DNA from: Pseudomonas sp. Q11
GTDB taxonomy: Bacteria > Pseudomonadota > Gammaproteobacteria > Pseudomonadales > Pseudomonadaceae
DNA length: 64,000 nt
Reading direction: 5' to 3'
NCBI RefSeq assembly: GCF_024494355.1
Contig: NZ_JAKNQY010000012.1
Coordinates: 62,001-126,000 of the forward strand
Below the pieces are notes generated by a model. The model was not told the origin of the DNA, searched no databases, and worked only from the letters and a program-made list of their open reading frames with translations. Of this stretch, positions 7,947 through 19,298 are shown piece by piece. Both the position numbers and the translations under genes were made by a program. Positions within the stretch are counted from its first letter, which is position 1; each line of letters starts with the position of its first letter.

Positions 7947-8085
7947 TTCGAGCCCAGGCTCGAAGCCCAGAACTTCGGAAGGAAGCGGTATTCAGGCCTG
8001 CTTCCTACTGTCCCGAAGTTGTTATACCCGGCGCCAGTCGGTTGTAGTGCTTCAGGACGGAACGGTGGGCACCGTGATGGTGCCC
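7947..8085 (+). promoter_or_regulatory. Structured 5' leader of nrdA
   Basis: Three hairpins follow one another in the predicted leader. The first pairs TTCGAGCC (7947-7954) with GGCTCGAA (7957-7964), opening to a small loop. The second has an outer stem AACTTCGG/CCGAAGTT (7971-7978, 8013-8020) and an inner stem AGGAAGC/GCTTCCT (7980-7986, 8000-8006). The third is GGGCACC/GGTGCCC (8067-8073, 8079-8085), 29 bases before the start codon. I recognise no known riboswitch; no cobalamin-box sequence is seen. Confidence 0.5.
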
Positions 8086-8114
8086 AAACAAACATAGAGA
8101 ATGTGGAGACACCC

Positions 8115-11006
<2,892 letters not shown>

Positions 11007-11045
11007 GCTGAGTGGGTGAGCGCTGCAAGGCGCTTGCTAAAAGGA

Positions 11046-11084
11046 ACCCCCGATAGACCGCTGGTTTATCGGGGGTTTTCTTTT
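11046..11084 (+). terminator. Intrinsic terminator of nrdA
   Basis: A 10-bp perfect stem (ACCCCCGATA, 11046-11055, with TATCGGGGGT, 11067-11076) is followed by TTTCTTTT. It lies 40 bases after the nrdA stop. Confidence 0.9.
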
Positions 11085-11115
11085 GCCTTGAAAAAAGTAG
11101 CGACCGGACTGACCC

Positions 11116-11317
11116 CATCGCGAGCAGGCTCGCTCCCACATGTGTTCCGGTTCGTTCGCAAGATTTGCGCTCACTGAAAATTACTGTGTGTGGGGCTTGC
11201 TCGCGAAAGCGGTGGTTCAGCCAGTGACCCTATTGAATGTCCCGACGCCTTCGCGAGCAAGCCCGCTCCCACATTGGAATGCGTCCACCTGTGGGAGCGA
11301 GCCTGCTCGCGATGGCG
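11116..11317. repeat. REP cluster, four copies
   Basis: Four copies of the TCGCGAGCAGGCTCGCTCCCAC type, with some degeneracy, form two inverted pairs between the convergent nrdA and flgE. Confidence 0.9.
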
Positions 11318-11345
11318 CCGGGACGAGCACCACAAAACACCCGTT

Positions 11346-11376
11346 CAAAAGAAAGCCCCTCTTGCGAGGGGCTCCT
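11346..11376 (-). terminator. Intrinsic terminator of flgBCDE
   Basis: On the minus strand AGCCCCT/AGGGGCT (11354-11360, 11367-11373) forms a hairpin followed by TTCTTTT. It lies about 30 bases after flgE and marks the operon end; flgF does not follow. Confidence 0.85.
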
Positions 11377-11403
11377 TGTGCAGCTTTCAGACAACCTTCG
11401 ATA

Positions 11404-12729
11404 TCAGGCCATCTGAATGATGGTCTGCATGATGGTGCTCTGGGTGGAGATGGTCTTGGCGTTCGCCTGGTAGTTGCTCTGGGCCTTGATCAGCTCGACC
11501 AGTTCGTTGGTCAGGTTGACGTTGGACTCTTCCAGGGAGTTGGAGACGATCGAACCCAGGGTGCCGGTTTCCGGGGCATCGTAGCCCGGGATGCCCGACG
11601 CGAAGGTTTCTTTCCAGCTGCTGCCGCCTACCGGCTGCAGGCCTTGCTCGTTGGTGAAGCTGGCGAGGGCGAGCTGACCGATCGGCTTGGTCTGGTTGTT
11701 GCTGAAGTTGGCCAGCAGTACACCACTACCATCGATGGTCAGGTTGGTGATCTGGCCGGTGGCGTAGCCGTTCTGGGCAGGGATTGACCGAGCGGTGTCA
11801 GCGTTGAATTGGGTGGTGTTGGCCATGGAGACCGTAATCGTCGACGAACCGGCACCGTTGGCGGTCCACACGCCGTTGGTCACGGTACCCGGCACCCAAC
11901 CGTCCAGTTCCAAATCGTTACTGATGGTCGGCGCGGTCGGCGGAACTGTGACCGGTCCTGGAGTACTGACCTGAACCAACTTACCACTCGAATCAAAGGT
12001 CATCGTCGAAGGAACGGGAGCGTTCGGCGCAACCGGCGCGCTGCCATCCAGGTTACGACCATCGATCAGGGTGTAGACATCCCACGTGTTGGCCCCAGTC
12101 TTGACCATGTACTGGTCCATGGAATGCTGGTTACCCTGGGTATCGTAGACAGGTGTGGTGAATTGCTTGGTGAACGTGGCGGTATCGGTTGGATCGAATA
12201 CGTAGGGAGCCGCCTGTGAAATCGGGGTCGCCGTCGAATTCAGGTTAATCGTCGACGAAACCAGGCTGGTCGCTTGCGGCGGCAGGTTGGAGGTGTCGAT
12301 GCGCAGGTCGGTCAAAATACCGTTGAGGATGTTGCCATTGGCATCCACGCCATAGCCCTGCAAACGCGCGGTGCCGTCGCTGTTGGTGACGAAGCCATCC
12401 TTGTCGGTCTTGAACGTACCGGCACGGGTGTAGCTCAGGGAGCCGTCGTTGCTCAGGACAAAGAAACCGGAACCCTGGATGCCCATGTCCAGCACGTTGC
12501 CGGTGTTGTTGACGTCACCCTGGCCGAACTGCTGGGAGACGTTGGCCAGGCGTACGCCGTTGCCGACGGTCTTGCTGCCGCTGCCCAGCCGGGTGGCCGA
12601 GTAGACGTCTTCGAATTCAGCACGGGACGATTTGAAACCGGTGGTCGCCACGTTGGCGATGTTGTTACCGGTCACGTCCAGGTGTTTGTTGGCTGCATAG
12701 AGACCGCTAAGGCCGATGTTGAAAGACAT
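11404..12729 (-). CDS. flgE: Flagellar hook protein FlgE
   Basis: Builds the flagellar hook that joins the rod to the filament. The 441-residue protein has the conserved N-terminus of rod/hook proteins (MSFNIGLSGLYAANKHLDVTGNNIANV..TTGFK), the flagellar-basal-body domain (GNVLDMGIQGSGFFVLSNDG), a variable Thr/Pro-rich central part (about 180-330) and the C-terminal coiled coil NELVELIKAQSNYQANAKTISTQS. AAAGGAG precedes the start. It is the last gene of flgBCDE. In several Pseudomonas genomes flgF-L follow directly, but here a terminator and REP cluster do. Confidence 0.95.
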   Translation of the reverse strand: MSFNIGLSGLYAANKHLDVTGNNIANVATTGFKSSRAEFEDVYSATRLGSGSKTVGNGVRLANVSQQFGQGDVNNTGNVLDMGIQGSGFFVLSNDGSLSYTRAGTFKTDKDGFVTNSDGTARLQGYGVDANGNILNGILTDLRIDTSNLPPQATSLVSSTINLNSTATPISQAAPYVFDPTDTATFTKQFTTPVYDTQGNQHSMDQYMVKTGANTWDVYTLIDGRNLDGSAPVAPNAPVPSTMTFDSSGKLVQVSTPGPVTVPPTAPTISNDLELDGWVPGTVTNGVWTANGAGSSTITVSMANTTQFNADTARSIPAQNGYATGQITNLTIDGSGVLLANFSNNQTKPIGQLALASFTNEQGLQPVGGSSWKETFASGIPGYDAPETGTLGSIVSNSLEESNVNLTNELVELIKAQSNYQANAKTISTQSTIMQTIIQMA

Positions 12730-12759
12730 GTTGCACTCCTTTTGCCGGTTTAGTCGGCT

Positions 12760-13482
12760 CTACATACCAATAGTTTGTACTTTGGACAGGGCGATGCTGC
12801 CCAGCCCGGCGAGATTGAGCATCAGCTCACCGCCCGTCTGGCTGATCGTCACGCTGCTGACGGTCGCCGGCAGGTGGGTGATCAGCGACACGGCCTGGTC
12901 GTCGATAGTGGTCGAAGCAGTGAAGGTGTAAGTGCCCGACTCAAGCGTGGTGCCCGCATCGTTCTTGCCATCCCAGATGAAGGCCGAGTTGCCGGCATTC
13001 TGGCTGCCCAGCTCGATGGTACGGACGGTCTTGCCGTCCTTGTCCGCGATCTTGATCGCCAGGGAAGACACCGAAGCCGGTACCACCACCGTGCCGTTGA
13101 GGCTCTTGGAGGTGTCGACCACAGCCTTGTCACCCGGGGCGATGACCGAACGCCCCACCAGTGACGAGGCTTGCAGGGCCTGGGATGAGTTGTAGTTGCC
13201 GGCAATCCCACTCACGGTTTCGTTGAGCGTGGTGATGCCTTCCAGACTGCTGAACTGCGCCAACTGGGCAACGAACTCGCCGTTATCCTGCGGCTCCAGC
13301 GGGTTCTGGTTTTTCAGCTGGGTGACCAGCAGTTGCAGGAACGCATCCTTGCCCAGCTCCTTGGAGCCGGTAGCCGCATTCGTCGCCGAGGCCAAGCCAT
13401 CGGTGGTGGTGTTGGTCTTGACCGAGGAGTTGGCCAGAATCTCGTTGAGGCTCAAACCACTGGTGGTGTTAGTGACGCTCAT
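12760..13482 (-). CDS. flgD: Flagellar hook-capping protein FlgD
   Basis: Caps the growing hook and is later removed. The 240-residue protein has the family N-terminus with DAFLQLLVTQLKNQNPLEPQDNGEFVAQLAQFSSLEGI (about 46-83), followed by an FlgD tudor-like and Ig-like region containing SLVGRSV, FIWDGKNDAGTTLESGTYTF and V..QLMLNLAGLG. It lies between flgC and flgE with short gaps (15 and 30 bases), consistent with one flgB-E transcript driven by the sigma-54 promoter upstream of flgB. Confidence 0.95.
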   Translation of the reverse strand: MSVTNTTSGLSLNEILANSSVKTNTTTDGLASATNAATGSKELGKDAFLQLLVTQLKNQNPLEPQDNGEFVAQLAQFSSLEGITTLNETVSGIAGNYNSSQALQASSLVGRSVIAPGDKAVVDTSKSLNGTVVVPASVSSLAIKIADKDGKTVRTIELGSQNAGNSAFIWDGKNDAGTTLESGTYTFTASTTIDDQAVSLITHLPATVSSVTISQTGGELMLNLAGLGSIALSKVQTIGM

Positions 13483-13497
13483 GTGACTCGCCCCTTA

Positions 13498-13941
13498 TCA
13501 CTGACCGAGGGTCAGGACCTTCTGCATCATGGTTTTGGCGGTGTTCATCATTTCGACGTTGGTCTGGAACGAACGACTGGCGGAAATCATGTCGGCCATT
13601 TCTTCGACGACGTTCACATTCGGGTAATAGACATAGCCCTTGGCGTCGGCGGCCGGATGGTTCGGCTCGTAGCGTGCGTCGAGGTTGCTCTGGTCTTCGA
13701 CCACGCCGAGCACCTGCACACCCTGCCCTGCGGCGTCCTGCTCCTGGAACAGCGAGTCGCTGCCGCCGGATTGGCCGCCCTGGAACATGGTGGCGAACAC
13801 CGGGTGACGGGCACGGTAGGTCTGGTCGATGCTCGACGAAACGGTCTCGGCGTTGGCGATGTTACTGGCGACGGTGTTCAGACGCGTGGTCTGGGCACTC
13901 ATGGCGCTGCCAGCAATGTTGAATACGCTCGCAATCGACAT
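13498..13941 (-). CDS. flgC: Flagellar basal-body rod protein FlgC
   Basis: Proximal-rod component of the flagellar basal body. The 147-residue protein shows the rod-family N-terminal motif (IAGSAMSAQTTRLNTVASNIANAET), a short central domain with YEPNHPAADAKGYVYYPNVNVVEEMADM, and the C-terminal helix SRSFQTNVEMMNTAKTMMQKVLTLGQ. This length is normal for FlgC. It is separated from flgB by only 3 bases. Confidence 0.95.
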   Translation of the reverse strand: MSIASVFNIAGSAMSAQTTRLNTVASNIANAETVSSSIDQTYRARHPVFATMFQGGQSGGSDSLFQEQDAAGQGVQVLGVVEDQSNLDARYEPNHPAADAKGYVYYPNVNVVEEMADMISASRSFQTNVEMMNTAKTMMQKVLTLGQ

Positions 13942-13944
13942 GAC

Positions 13945-14352
13945 TTACTCTCCGCGCAGGGCCGATACCAGCCCTTTGAATTTGCTATTGAGCAGGGTGA
14001 AGCTGGCCTGGAAGTTCACGGAGTTTTCCGTGTAGTTGGACTGTTCCAGTTGAGCGTCCACGGTGTTCTGGTCGATCGAAGGCTGCATCGGCGTGCGGTA
14101 CATCAGCGATTCATCGCTATTGCCCAGGCCTTCGGCTTCGATATGACGGCTGTTGGTCATGTTCAGGGCGAAGTGGCCGTTCTTGGTCTTCTCGCTCTGC
14201 TCGGCGAGCACTTTGGAGAAGTCCAGGTCCCGAGCCTTGAAGTTCGGGGTGTCGGCGTTGGCGATGTTGTTGGCCAGGACTTCAGCACGCTGGGCGCGGA
14301 AGCTCAGGGCCTTTTCGTGGATACCGAGCGCTTTATCGAAACTGATGCTCAT
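13945..14352 (-). CDS. flgB: Flagellar basal-body rod protein FlgB
   Basis: Proximal-rod protein and first gene of the flgBCDE operon. The 135-residue protein contains MSISFDKALGIHEKALSFRAQR, NNIANADTPNFKARDLDF and a C-terminal YTENSVNFQASFTLLNSKFKGLVSAL helix. The start is the ATG at 14352 with AAGG upstream; longer in-frame extensions run into the promoter. A sigma-54 element lies 45-59 bases upstream, giving a leader of about 33 bases. Confidence 0.94.
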   Translation of the reverse strand: MSISFDKALGIHEKALSFRAQRAEVLANNIANADTPNFKARDLDFSKVLAEQSEKTKNGHFALNMTNSRHIEAEGLGNSDESLMYRTPMQPSIDQNTVDAQLEQSNYTENSVNFQASFTLLNSKFKGLVSALRGE

Positions 14353-14396
14353 GTTGGAAACCTTCGGGTGACCAGAATTTACGTACGATGGACATA

Positions 14397-14411
14397 GCAA
14401 GCGTCGTGCCA
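14397..14411 (-). promoter_or_regulatory. Sigma-54 promoter of flgBCDE
   Basis: Minus strand TGGCACGACGCTTGC is a complete -24/-12 element (GG and GC with 10 bases between). Predicted transcription start near 14385. Class II/III flagellar genes in Pseudomonas use RpoN with FleQ or FleR, so one of these is the expected activator. Confidence 0.88.
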
Positions 14412-14536
14412 CTTTCAAAAAGCCCAGAAACCGGGGCTTTGCGGGCATCGGCAAGGCGGCAATGCCAGAAAAGCGGCAATCGGTTTCCGCTGGCTGCCGC
14501 TTTTCTGCCGCTTCTCAGGCGTTGATCAGATCCCAT

Positions 14537-14627
14537 TGTGGGAGCGAGCCTGCTCGCGATGGCGGTTCATCATTGAAGATGAATGGCGACTGACACGCCG
14601 CTATCGCGAGCAGGCTCGCTCCCACAG
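14537..14627. repeat. REP pair (inverted)
   Basis: Inverted TCGCGAGCAGGCTCGCTCCCAC-type copies lie between flgB and cheR, in the intergenic gap between two minus-strand operons. Confidence 0.9.
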
Positions 14628-14652
14628 AGGACGATGGTGAACTGACAGACAT

Positions 14653-14687
14653 AAAAAAACGGGAGCCTTTGAGGACTCCCGCTTTTA
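14653..14687 (-). terminator. Terminator after cheR
   Basis: Minus strand CGGGAG...CTCCCG hairpin followed by seven Ts, 17 bases after the cheR stop. Confidence 0.85.
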
Positions 14688-14703
14688 TGACAACCCAAGC
14701 AAA

Positions 14704-15531
14704 TCACTTCGCCTGATAGATGATCCCGGGGCTGCACTGCACCATCTGGTAGTGGTCCGGCAACCCGTTCAATGCCTCGGAGGCGCCGAGGAACAGGTAG
14801 CCGCCCGGTTTCAGCGTGCTGTGGATGCGCAGCAAGATGTCTTTTTTCACTTCGGCAGAGAAGTAGATCAGCACGTTGCGGCAGAACACGATGTCGAACT
14901 TGCCGAGGCTGGCGTAGCTGTCCAACAGGTTGAACGAGCGGAATTCCACACGGTTCTTGATCGGCGCCTTGACCACCCAGCGCCCCGGTCCTTTGGGGTC
15001 GAAGTAGCGTTGCAGGCGATCAGGCGAAAGGCCGCGACCGATGGCCAGACTGTCGTACTCGCCGGTCTTGCAGTTATTGAGCATGGTCCCCGACAGATCG
15101 GTGGCGACAATTTGCACGCCCATTTTCAGCTGGCCGATATTGGTCCGCTCGAACTCATCGATGGACATCGACAGCGAATAGGGTTCCTGCCCCGACGAAC
15201 AGGCCGCCGACCAGATCCGCAAGCGTTGCCCCGGACTGGCCTTGATGGCCGCCGGCAGCACCCTGTTCTTCAACACTTCAAACGGATAGGTGTCGCGAAA
15301 CCACAAGGTTTCGTTGGTGGTCATGGCATCCACGACCATCTCACGCAAACCGCTGCGCGGCTGGGTCTGGATGCGCTGGACCAGTTCGCCCAACGATTTC
15401 AGGCCCTGTTGCTCCATCAATTTATTGAGACGGCTCGACACCAGGTATTGCTTGTTTTCACCAAGCAAAATGCCACAGGCTTTTTCCAGGAAGACCCGGA
15501 ACTGTTCGAAATCCAAATTACCCGTAGACAA
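14704..15531 (-). CDS. cheR: Chemotaxis protein methyltransferase CheR
   Basis: Methylates glutamates on chemoreceptors using S-adenosylmethionine, for adaptation. The 275-residue protein has an N-terminal helical domain (DFEQFRVFLEKACGILLGENKQYLV) and a Rossmann methyltransferase domain with TTNETLWFRD, IWSAACSSGQEPYSL, VATDLS, FDIVFCRNVLIYF and GYLFLGASE. I choose a TTG start at 15531 (MSTGNLDFEQF), 9 bases after GAGG, because it gives the length and N-terminus I recall for P. aeruginosa CheR1; an ATG at 15570 would add 13 residues. It lies 53 bases after cheV on the same strand, the usual cheV-cheR pair. Confidence 0.93.
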   Translation of the reverse strand: MSTGNLDFEQFRVFLEKACGILLGENKQYLVSSRLNKLMEQQGLKSLGELVQRIQTQPRSGLREMVVDAMTTNETLWFRDTYPFEVLKNRVLPAAIKASPGQRLRIWSAACSSGQEPYSLSMSIDEFERTNIGQLKMGVQIVATDLSGTMLNNCKTGEYDSLAIGRGLSPDRLQRYFDPKGPGRWVVKAPIKNRVEFRSFNLLDSYASLGKFDIVFCRNVLIYFSAEVKKDILLRIHSTLKPGGYLFLGASEALNGLPDHYQMVQCSPGIIYQAK

Positions 15532-15584
15532 GATACCGCCTCTTTCATCGTATTGATTTGCCGGGCGCACAACGCGCCCGACCT

Positions 15585-16511
15585 TTATTCTGCTGCCTTG
15601 ATGCGCTCGACTACCCGGGAAGCCAGGTCATCGGGCCGGAACTTGGCCAGGAAATCATCGGCCCCCACCTTCTTGACCATCGCCTGATTGAAAACACCGG
15701 ACAACGAGGTGTGCAAGACAATATGCAGCTTTTGCATGCGCGGGTCGTTGCGGATTTCCGACGTCAGGGTGTACCCGTCCATCTCCGGCATTTCAATGTC
15801 GGAGATCATCATCAGAAACTCCTCTTCCGGCTTCTTGCCTTCTTCCACCAGCTTGCGCAGGTAATCCAGGGCCTGGCGTCCGTCGTTTAACGCCACCACT
15901 TCGACACCGACCGTTTGTAGACAACGGGTCACCTGCTTACGTGCCACCGAAGAATCATCGACGGTCAGTACCCGCAGCGAAATCGCCTTGTGCTGGGTTT
16001 CGGCGTCAATCACACCCACGGAAATCGTTTCCGGGGTCGGCGCCACTTCGGCGAGGATTTTCTCCACGTCGATGATTTCCACCAACTGATTATCGACTCG
16101 AGTCACCGCGGTGAGGTAGTGATCGCGGCCGGTGCCCTTGGGTGGCGGATGGATCTCTTCCCAGTTCATGTTGACGATGCGCTCCACCGAGCGCACCAGG
16201 AAGCCCTGGGTCTTGGTGTTGTACTCGGTGATGATCACGAACGGATTGCTCTGATCCAGCAACCGCCCCGAACCGGTCGCCATCGCCAGATCGAGAATCG
16301 GGATGGTCGCTCCGCGGATATTGGCCACACCGCACACCACGGGGTTGGACTTGGGCATCAGGGTCAGCTTCGGGCACTGGAGCACCTCGCGGACCTTGAA
16401 TACGTTAATCCCGTACATTTGCTGGCCGTCGAGACGGAACAACAACAGCTCCAGGCGATTCTGACCGACCAGCTGAGTTCGCTGGTTTACCGAATCCATT
16501 ACTCCCGCCAT
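15585..16511 (-). CDS. cheV: Chemotaxis coupling protein CheV
   Basis: Couples chemoreceptors to CheA and carries its own receiver. The 308-residue protein has a CheW-like domain (about 15-160: LFRLDGQQMYGINVFKVREVL, ANIRGATIPILDLA, ITEYN) and a C-terminal receiver with DDSS (185-188), phospho-acceptor Asp238 in SDIEMPEMDGYTL and the conserved Lys in LAKFRPDDL. The ATG at 16511 is used, with GGAG upstream; the long upstream extension is not family-like. It is divergent from flgA, with an intergenic region of 78 bases. Confidence 0.94.
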   Translation of the reverse strand: MAGVMDSVNQRTQLVGQNRLELLLFRLDGQQMYGINVFKVREVLQCPKLTLMPKSNPVVCGVANIRGATIPILDLAMATGSGRLLDQSNPFVIITEYNTKTQGFLVRSVERIVNMNWEEIHPPPKGTGRDHYLTAVTRVDNQLVEIIDVEKILAEVAPTPETISVGVIDAETQHKAISLRVLTVDDSSVARKQVTRCLQTVGVEVVALNDGRQALDYLRKLVEEGKKPEEEFLMMISDIEMPEMDGYTLTSEIRNDPRMQKLHIVLHTSLSGVFNQAMVKKVGADDFLAKFRPDDLASRVVERIKAAE

Positions 16512-16562
16512 GCCCTGACTCCTACCTAACGCTAATGTGTCCGACGTGCATTCATCACTAAA

Positions 16563-16578
16563 CGGCACGGGGCTTGCT
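16563..16578 (+). promoter_or_regulatory. Sigma-54 promoter of flgA
   Basis: CGGCACGGGGCTTGCT has GG (16564-16565) and GC (16576-16577) separated by 10 bases, matching the RpoN -24/-12 consensus except for the first base. The predicted transcription start, about 12 bases downstream, falls at 16589, directly at the flgA start codon. Confidence 0.75.
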
Positions 16579-16589
16579 ATTGAACCGGC

Positions 16590-17354
16590 ATGAACGCACA
16601 AACGACATTTTTTCGACGCCTGACCACTCACTGCCGCCACTGGCTTGGTGCACTGCTGGCTGCCTGCCTGCTCACTTTGGGCGGCCCTGCCTTTGGTGCT
16701 GTTCCCGTTACCTTGCCTGATCTCCTTATCGGCGTCACTCAGGGCTTTCTTGAATTCACCGTAGAAGACTACCTGGCAACCAGTCAAACCGAAGGGCGCT
16801 ACGAAATCGAAGTCAACCAGCTCGACCCGCGCCTGCGCATGCCCATGTGTGACAGGGAATTGACTGCCTCACTGGAGAGCCCGGGCAGACCACTGGGGCG
16901 GGTCACGGTGAAGCTGCGCTGCGACAGCGCCGCGCCCTGGACGGTGTTCGTGCCCGCTCAAGTGCGCCTGTTTCGCGAAATCGTCACCACCACCCGTCCG
17001 CTCAAGCGGGCCGGGATCGTCGAGCCTCAGGACGTGACGCTGCGTGAACGGGATGTCAGCCAGATCAACCAGGGTTTCCTGACCTCTGTCGATCGAGCCA
17101 TCGGCCAGAAACTTGTCCGACCAATGGTCGCCGACCAGATCGTTACCCTGGTCCATCTGGAACAAGCCGAAGTGGTCCGCAAGGGCGATCAGGTGGTCAT
17201 CACCGCCCGCAGCGGCACCCTGGCCGTGCGGATGCCAGGCGAGGCGTTGTCCAACGGTGGCATGCGTGAACAGATTCGAGTGAGAAACCTTAATTCCCAA
17301 CGTGTTATCAAGGCGCAGGTAATGGCCCCCGGCCATGTGGAAGTGGCTATGTAG
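16590..17354 (+). CDS. flgA: Flagellar P-ring chaperone FlgA
   Basis: Periplasmic chaperone for assembly of the flagellar P ring (FlgI). The 254-residue precursor has a signal peptide (hydrophobic core LGALLAACLLTLG, cleavage near AFGA) followed by an SAF/FlgA domain: DPRLRMPMCDRELTA, VTVKLRCDS-APWTVFVPAQV, RPLKRAGIVEPQDVTLRERDV, and V-MPGEAL-NGGMREQIRVRNLNSQRVIKAQV. No ribosome binding site precedes the ATG at 16590 and the sigma-54 start site falls beside it, so translation may be leaderless. Followed by flgM after 173 bases. Confidence 0.93.
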   Translation: MNAQTTFFRRLTTHCRHWLGALLAACLLTLGGPAFGAVPVTLPDLLIGVTQGFLEFTVEDYLATSQTEGRYEIEVNQLDPRLRMPMCDRELTASLESPGRPLGRVTVKLRCDSAAPWTVFVPAQVRLFREIVTTTRPLKRAGIVEPQDVTLRERDVSQINQGFLTSVDRAIGQKLVRPMVADQIVTLVHLEQAEVVRKGDQVVITARSGTLAVRMPGEALSNGGMREQIRVRNLNSQRVIKAQVMAPGHVEVAM

Positions 17355-17464
17355 CGATCGGTTGGAAATGGGTAGAGAGCTGGCGCTTGCCCACGGTGTT
17401 CCCTAGACTGTGCCTTACGCAAAGGCAAGCGCAGACGTGCGCACGTTCATTGAATAAATGAGCC

Positions 17465-17491
17465 TAAAGTTTTTTGGGGGATGGCCGAAAA
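17465..17491 (+). promoter_or_regulatory. Sigma-28 (FliA) promoter of flgM
   Basis: TAAA (17465-17468), 15 bases, then GCCGAAAA (17484-17491) matches the FliA consensus TAAA-N15-GCCGATAA at all but one position. flgM encodes the anti-FliA factor, so this is the known feedback arrangement. Confidence 0.88.
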
Positions 17492-17527
17492 CATGGCAAG
17501 CGTCCAAATACCCAGAGGTTTTTTACC

Positions 17528-17842
17528 ATGGTCATCGATTTCAATCGTTTAAACAGCTCTTCGCCGCTAACAGGCACCACGCGCCCTAACGCCAGCAAGG
17601 AAACCGTCGAAACCGACAAATCCGCGCCGGCCGAACAAGCCGCCACTGTCAGCAACGGGGAGTCGGTACACCTCAGCAATGAGGCTCAGCAGTTGCAGAA
17701 GGTCACTGACAAGCTGCGCGATCAACCTGTCGTCGACAACGCCCGCGTGGCCGAGTTGAAAGCAGCAATCGCCGATGGCAGCTATAAAGTCGACAGCAAC
17801 CGTGTAGCCAGCAAACTGCTCAACTTCGAAGCCCAGCGCTAG
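17528..17842 (+). CDS. flgM: Anti-sigma-28 factor FlgM
   Basis: Binds and inhibits FliA until the hook is complete and FlgM is exported. The 104-residue protein starts [16 protein letters not shown] as Pseudomonas FlgM does, and has the FliA-binding C-terminal half with [59 protein letters not shown] lies upstream of the ATG. It is preceded by a FliA promoter and followed after 49 bases by flgN. Confidence 0.94.
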   Translation: MVIDFNRLNSSSPLTGTTRPNASKETVETDKSAPAEQAATVSNGESVHLSNEAQQLQKVTDKLRDQPVVDNARVAELKAAIADGSYKVDSNRVASKLLNFEAQR

Positions 17843-17891
17843 GCCACCGCCTGCGCCAGGCTTTTGGACGCTTAAGACCCCAAGGCCAGCC

Positions 17892-18359
17892 ATGCACGAC
17901 ACTAATTTGTTGCAACTGATCACCGACGACTTTGCCCCGGCGCAACAATTGCTGGAGTTATTGCAGGCCGAGTCCCTGGCATTGCATGGTCGCGACATGC
18001 CGTCGCTGGAGAATATTCTGGCGCAGAAACAGGCATTGATCATTCTGCTCGATCAGCATGGCCGCAAGCGCAGCGAGATCCTCGCCAGCCTCAATCTGCC
18101 CGCCAATCGCGGCGGCCTTGAGCAACTGGCCAGCCAGTCGTCGGTTGGCGATCAACTGTTGACCCAAAGCGAAGTGCTCAACGACCTGCTCGCTCAATGC
18201 CAGGCTGCCAACACTCGCAACGGACAGTCGATCCAGGTTCAGCAAGCCGCCACCGCCAACCAGTTGCGCATCCTCAACGGCGGTGAAATTCCGACGCTCT
18301 ATGACGCTCGCGGTTCGACCGCCAAGATGGTCAAGCACCGCCCGCTCAGCCAGGCATGA
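17892..18359 (+). CDS. flgN: Flagellar export chaperone FlgN
   Basis: Cytosolic chaperone for the hook-filament junction proteins FlgK and FlgL. The 155-residue protein is almost entirely helical, with the FlgN-like pattern LLQLITDDFAPAQQLLELLQAESLALHGRDMPSLENILAQKQALI and a late NGQSIQVQQAATANQLRILNGG segment. Its place after flgM supports the call; sequence conservation in this family is low. Confidence 0.88.
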   Translation: MHDTNLLQLITDDFAPAQQLLELLQAESLALHGRDMPSLENILAQKQALIILLDQHGRKRSEILASLNLPANRGGLEQLASQSSVGDQLLTQSEVLNDLLAQCQAANTRNGQSIQVQQAATANQLRILNGGEIPTLYDARGSTAKMVKHRPLSQA

Positions 18360-18448
18360 AACGAACAGTGCCGGCGCTCTATCAACGCGCGACACATGCT
18401 GGCAAAATGCTGGCCACTCGTCGTATTTTGCCTGGAGATTGACCCACC

Positions 18449-19195
18449 GTGTTCAATGCCTCAAACGCGGATGATGCTCCGCAGCCCCCCAAGGTTCTCG
18501 CCACACCCCTGGAAATTTCCGGCAACCTGCGGATGCTGCAAGACAGCCATGACCCGCTGATCATCACCTTCCACGAGCGCAGCCAGCGCTTCCAGAGCTA
18601 TCTGGTCGACGTCGACCGGGAGCGCAACACCATCGCCCTGGACGAAATGATCCCTCGGGACGGTGAACGTTTCCTGCTGGCGGGCGAACCGTTTCGTGTC
18701 GAGGGTTTTCATGATGGCGTGCGCATCGCCTGGGAAAGCAACGGCCCCTTGACCATCAATGAGTCCAGCGACGGTCGCTGCTATCGCGGCGCCTTACCCG
18801 AAGAAGTGGTTTACCACCAACGTCGCAATGCCTTCCGCGCTGCCCTCAAGCTGGCTCAACTGATAAGCGTCGAGCTGGGCGGCGACAAACTCAAGTCGCC
18901 GGTTGACGGTAAGCTGCTGGATATTTCCGCCACAGGCTGCAAGTTGCGCTTCGAAGGAGACATTACCGCGCGCCTGCAATTGGGCCAGGTCTACGAGCGT
19001 TTTATCGCGGCATTGCCCTTCGGCAACATGACCGCACCAGTCGAACTGCGCTATCTGCATTTCGAAGAAAGGATCAACACCACCTTCGCCGGCGTGCGCT
19101 TCCACAACGTCAGCGGCCTGGTGCAACGGCAGGTTGAGCGTTTCGTTTACCAGCTGCAGCGCGAAGCCCGTCGCTTCGACAAAGACGACCTCTGA
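18449..19195 (+). CDS. flgZ: Flagellar brake protein, YcgR/FlgZ (PilZ)
   Basis: Cyclic-di-GMP effector that slows or biases the flagellar motor. The 248-residue protein has an N-terminal YcgR domain (about 20-115: [28 protein letters not shown]) and a C-terminal PilZ domain with the c-di-GMP-binding motifs RRNAFR (about 129-134) and [11 protein letters not shown]. It starts with GTG at 18449, with GGAG upstream. It follows flgMN on the same strand and ends at a strong terminator. The gene is named flgZ in fluorescent pseudomonads. Confidence 0.88.
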   Translation: MFNASNADDAPQPPKVLATPLEISGNLRMLQDSHDPLIITFHERSQRFQSYLVDVDRERNTIALDEMIPRDGERFLLAGEPFRVEGFHDGVRIAWESNGPLTINESSDGRCYRGALPEEVVYHQRRNAFRAALKLAQLISVELGGDKLKSPVDGKLLDISATGCKLRFEGDITARLQLGQVYERFIAALPFGNMTAPVELRYLHFEERINTTFAGVRFHNVSGLVQRQVERFVYQLQREARRFDKDDL

Positions 19196-19207
19196 TTTTC
19201 GACATGT

Positions 19208-19246
19208 AAAAAACGGGCAGTCCCTTGCGGTGACTGCCCGTTTTTT
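19208..19246. terminator. Bidirectional terminator after flgZ
   Basis: ACGGGCAGTC/GACTGCCCGT forms a stem flanked by six As on the left and six Ts on the right, so it can act in both directions. It lies directly after flgZ. Confidence 0.9.
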
Positions 19247-19298
19247 ATGCCTGATTTACACGCCTCTGACCTGAGAGCCGCTGCGTTTGGGCTGACTT

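Noticed and set aside
7765..8114. Cobalamin or other known riboswitch in the nrdA leader
   Set aside because: No B12-box or other recognisable riboswitch core is seen, and this is a class Ia enzyme not needing B12. Kept only as a structured leader.
11116..11317. CRISPR-like array
   Set aside because: The spaced repeats are REP elements in alternating orientation with irregular spacers; there are no cas genes.
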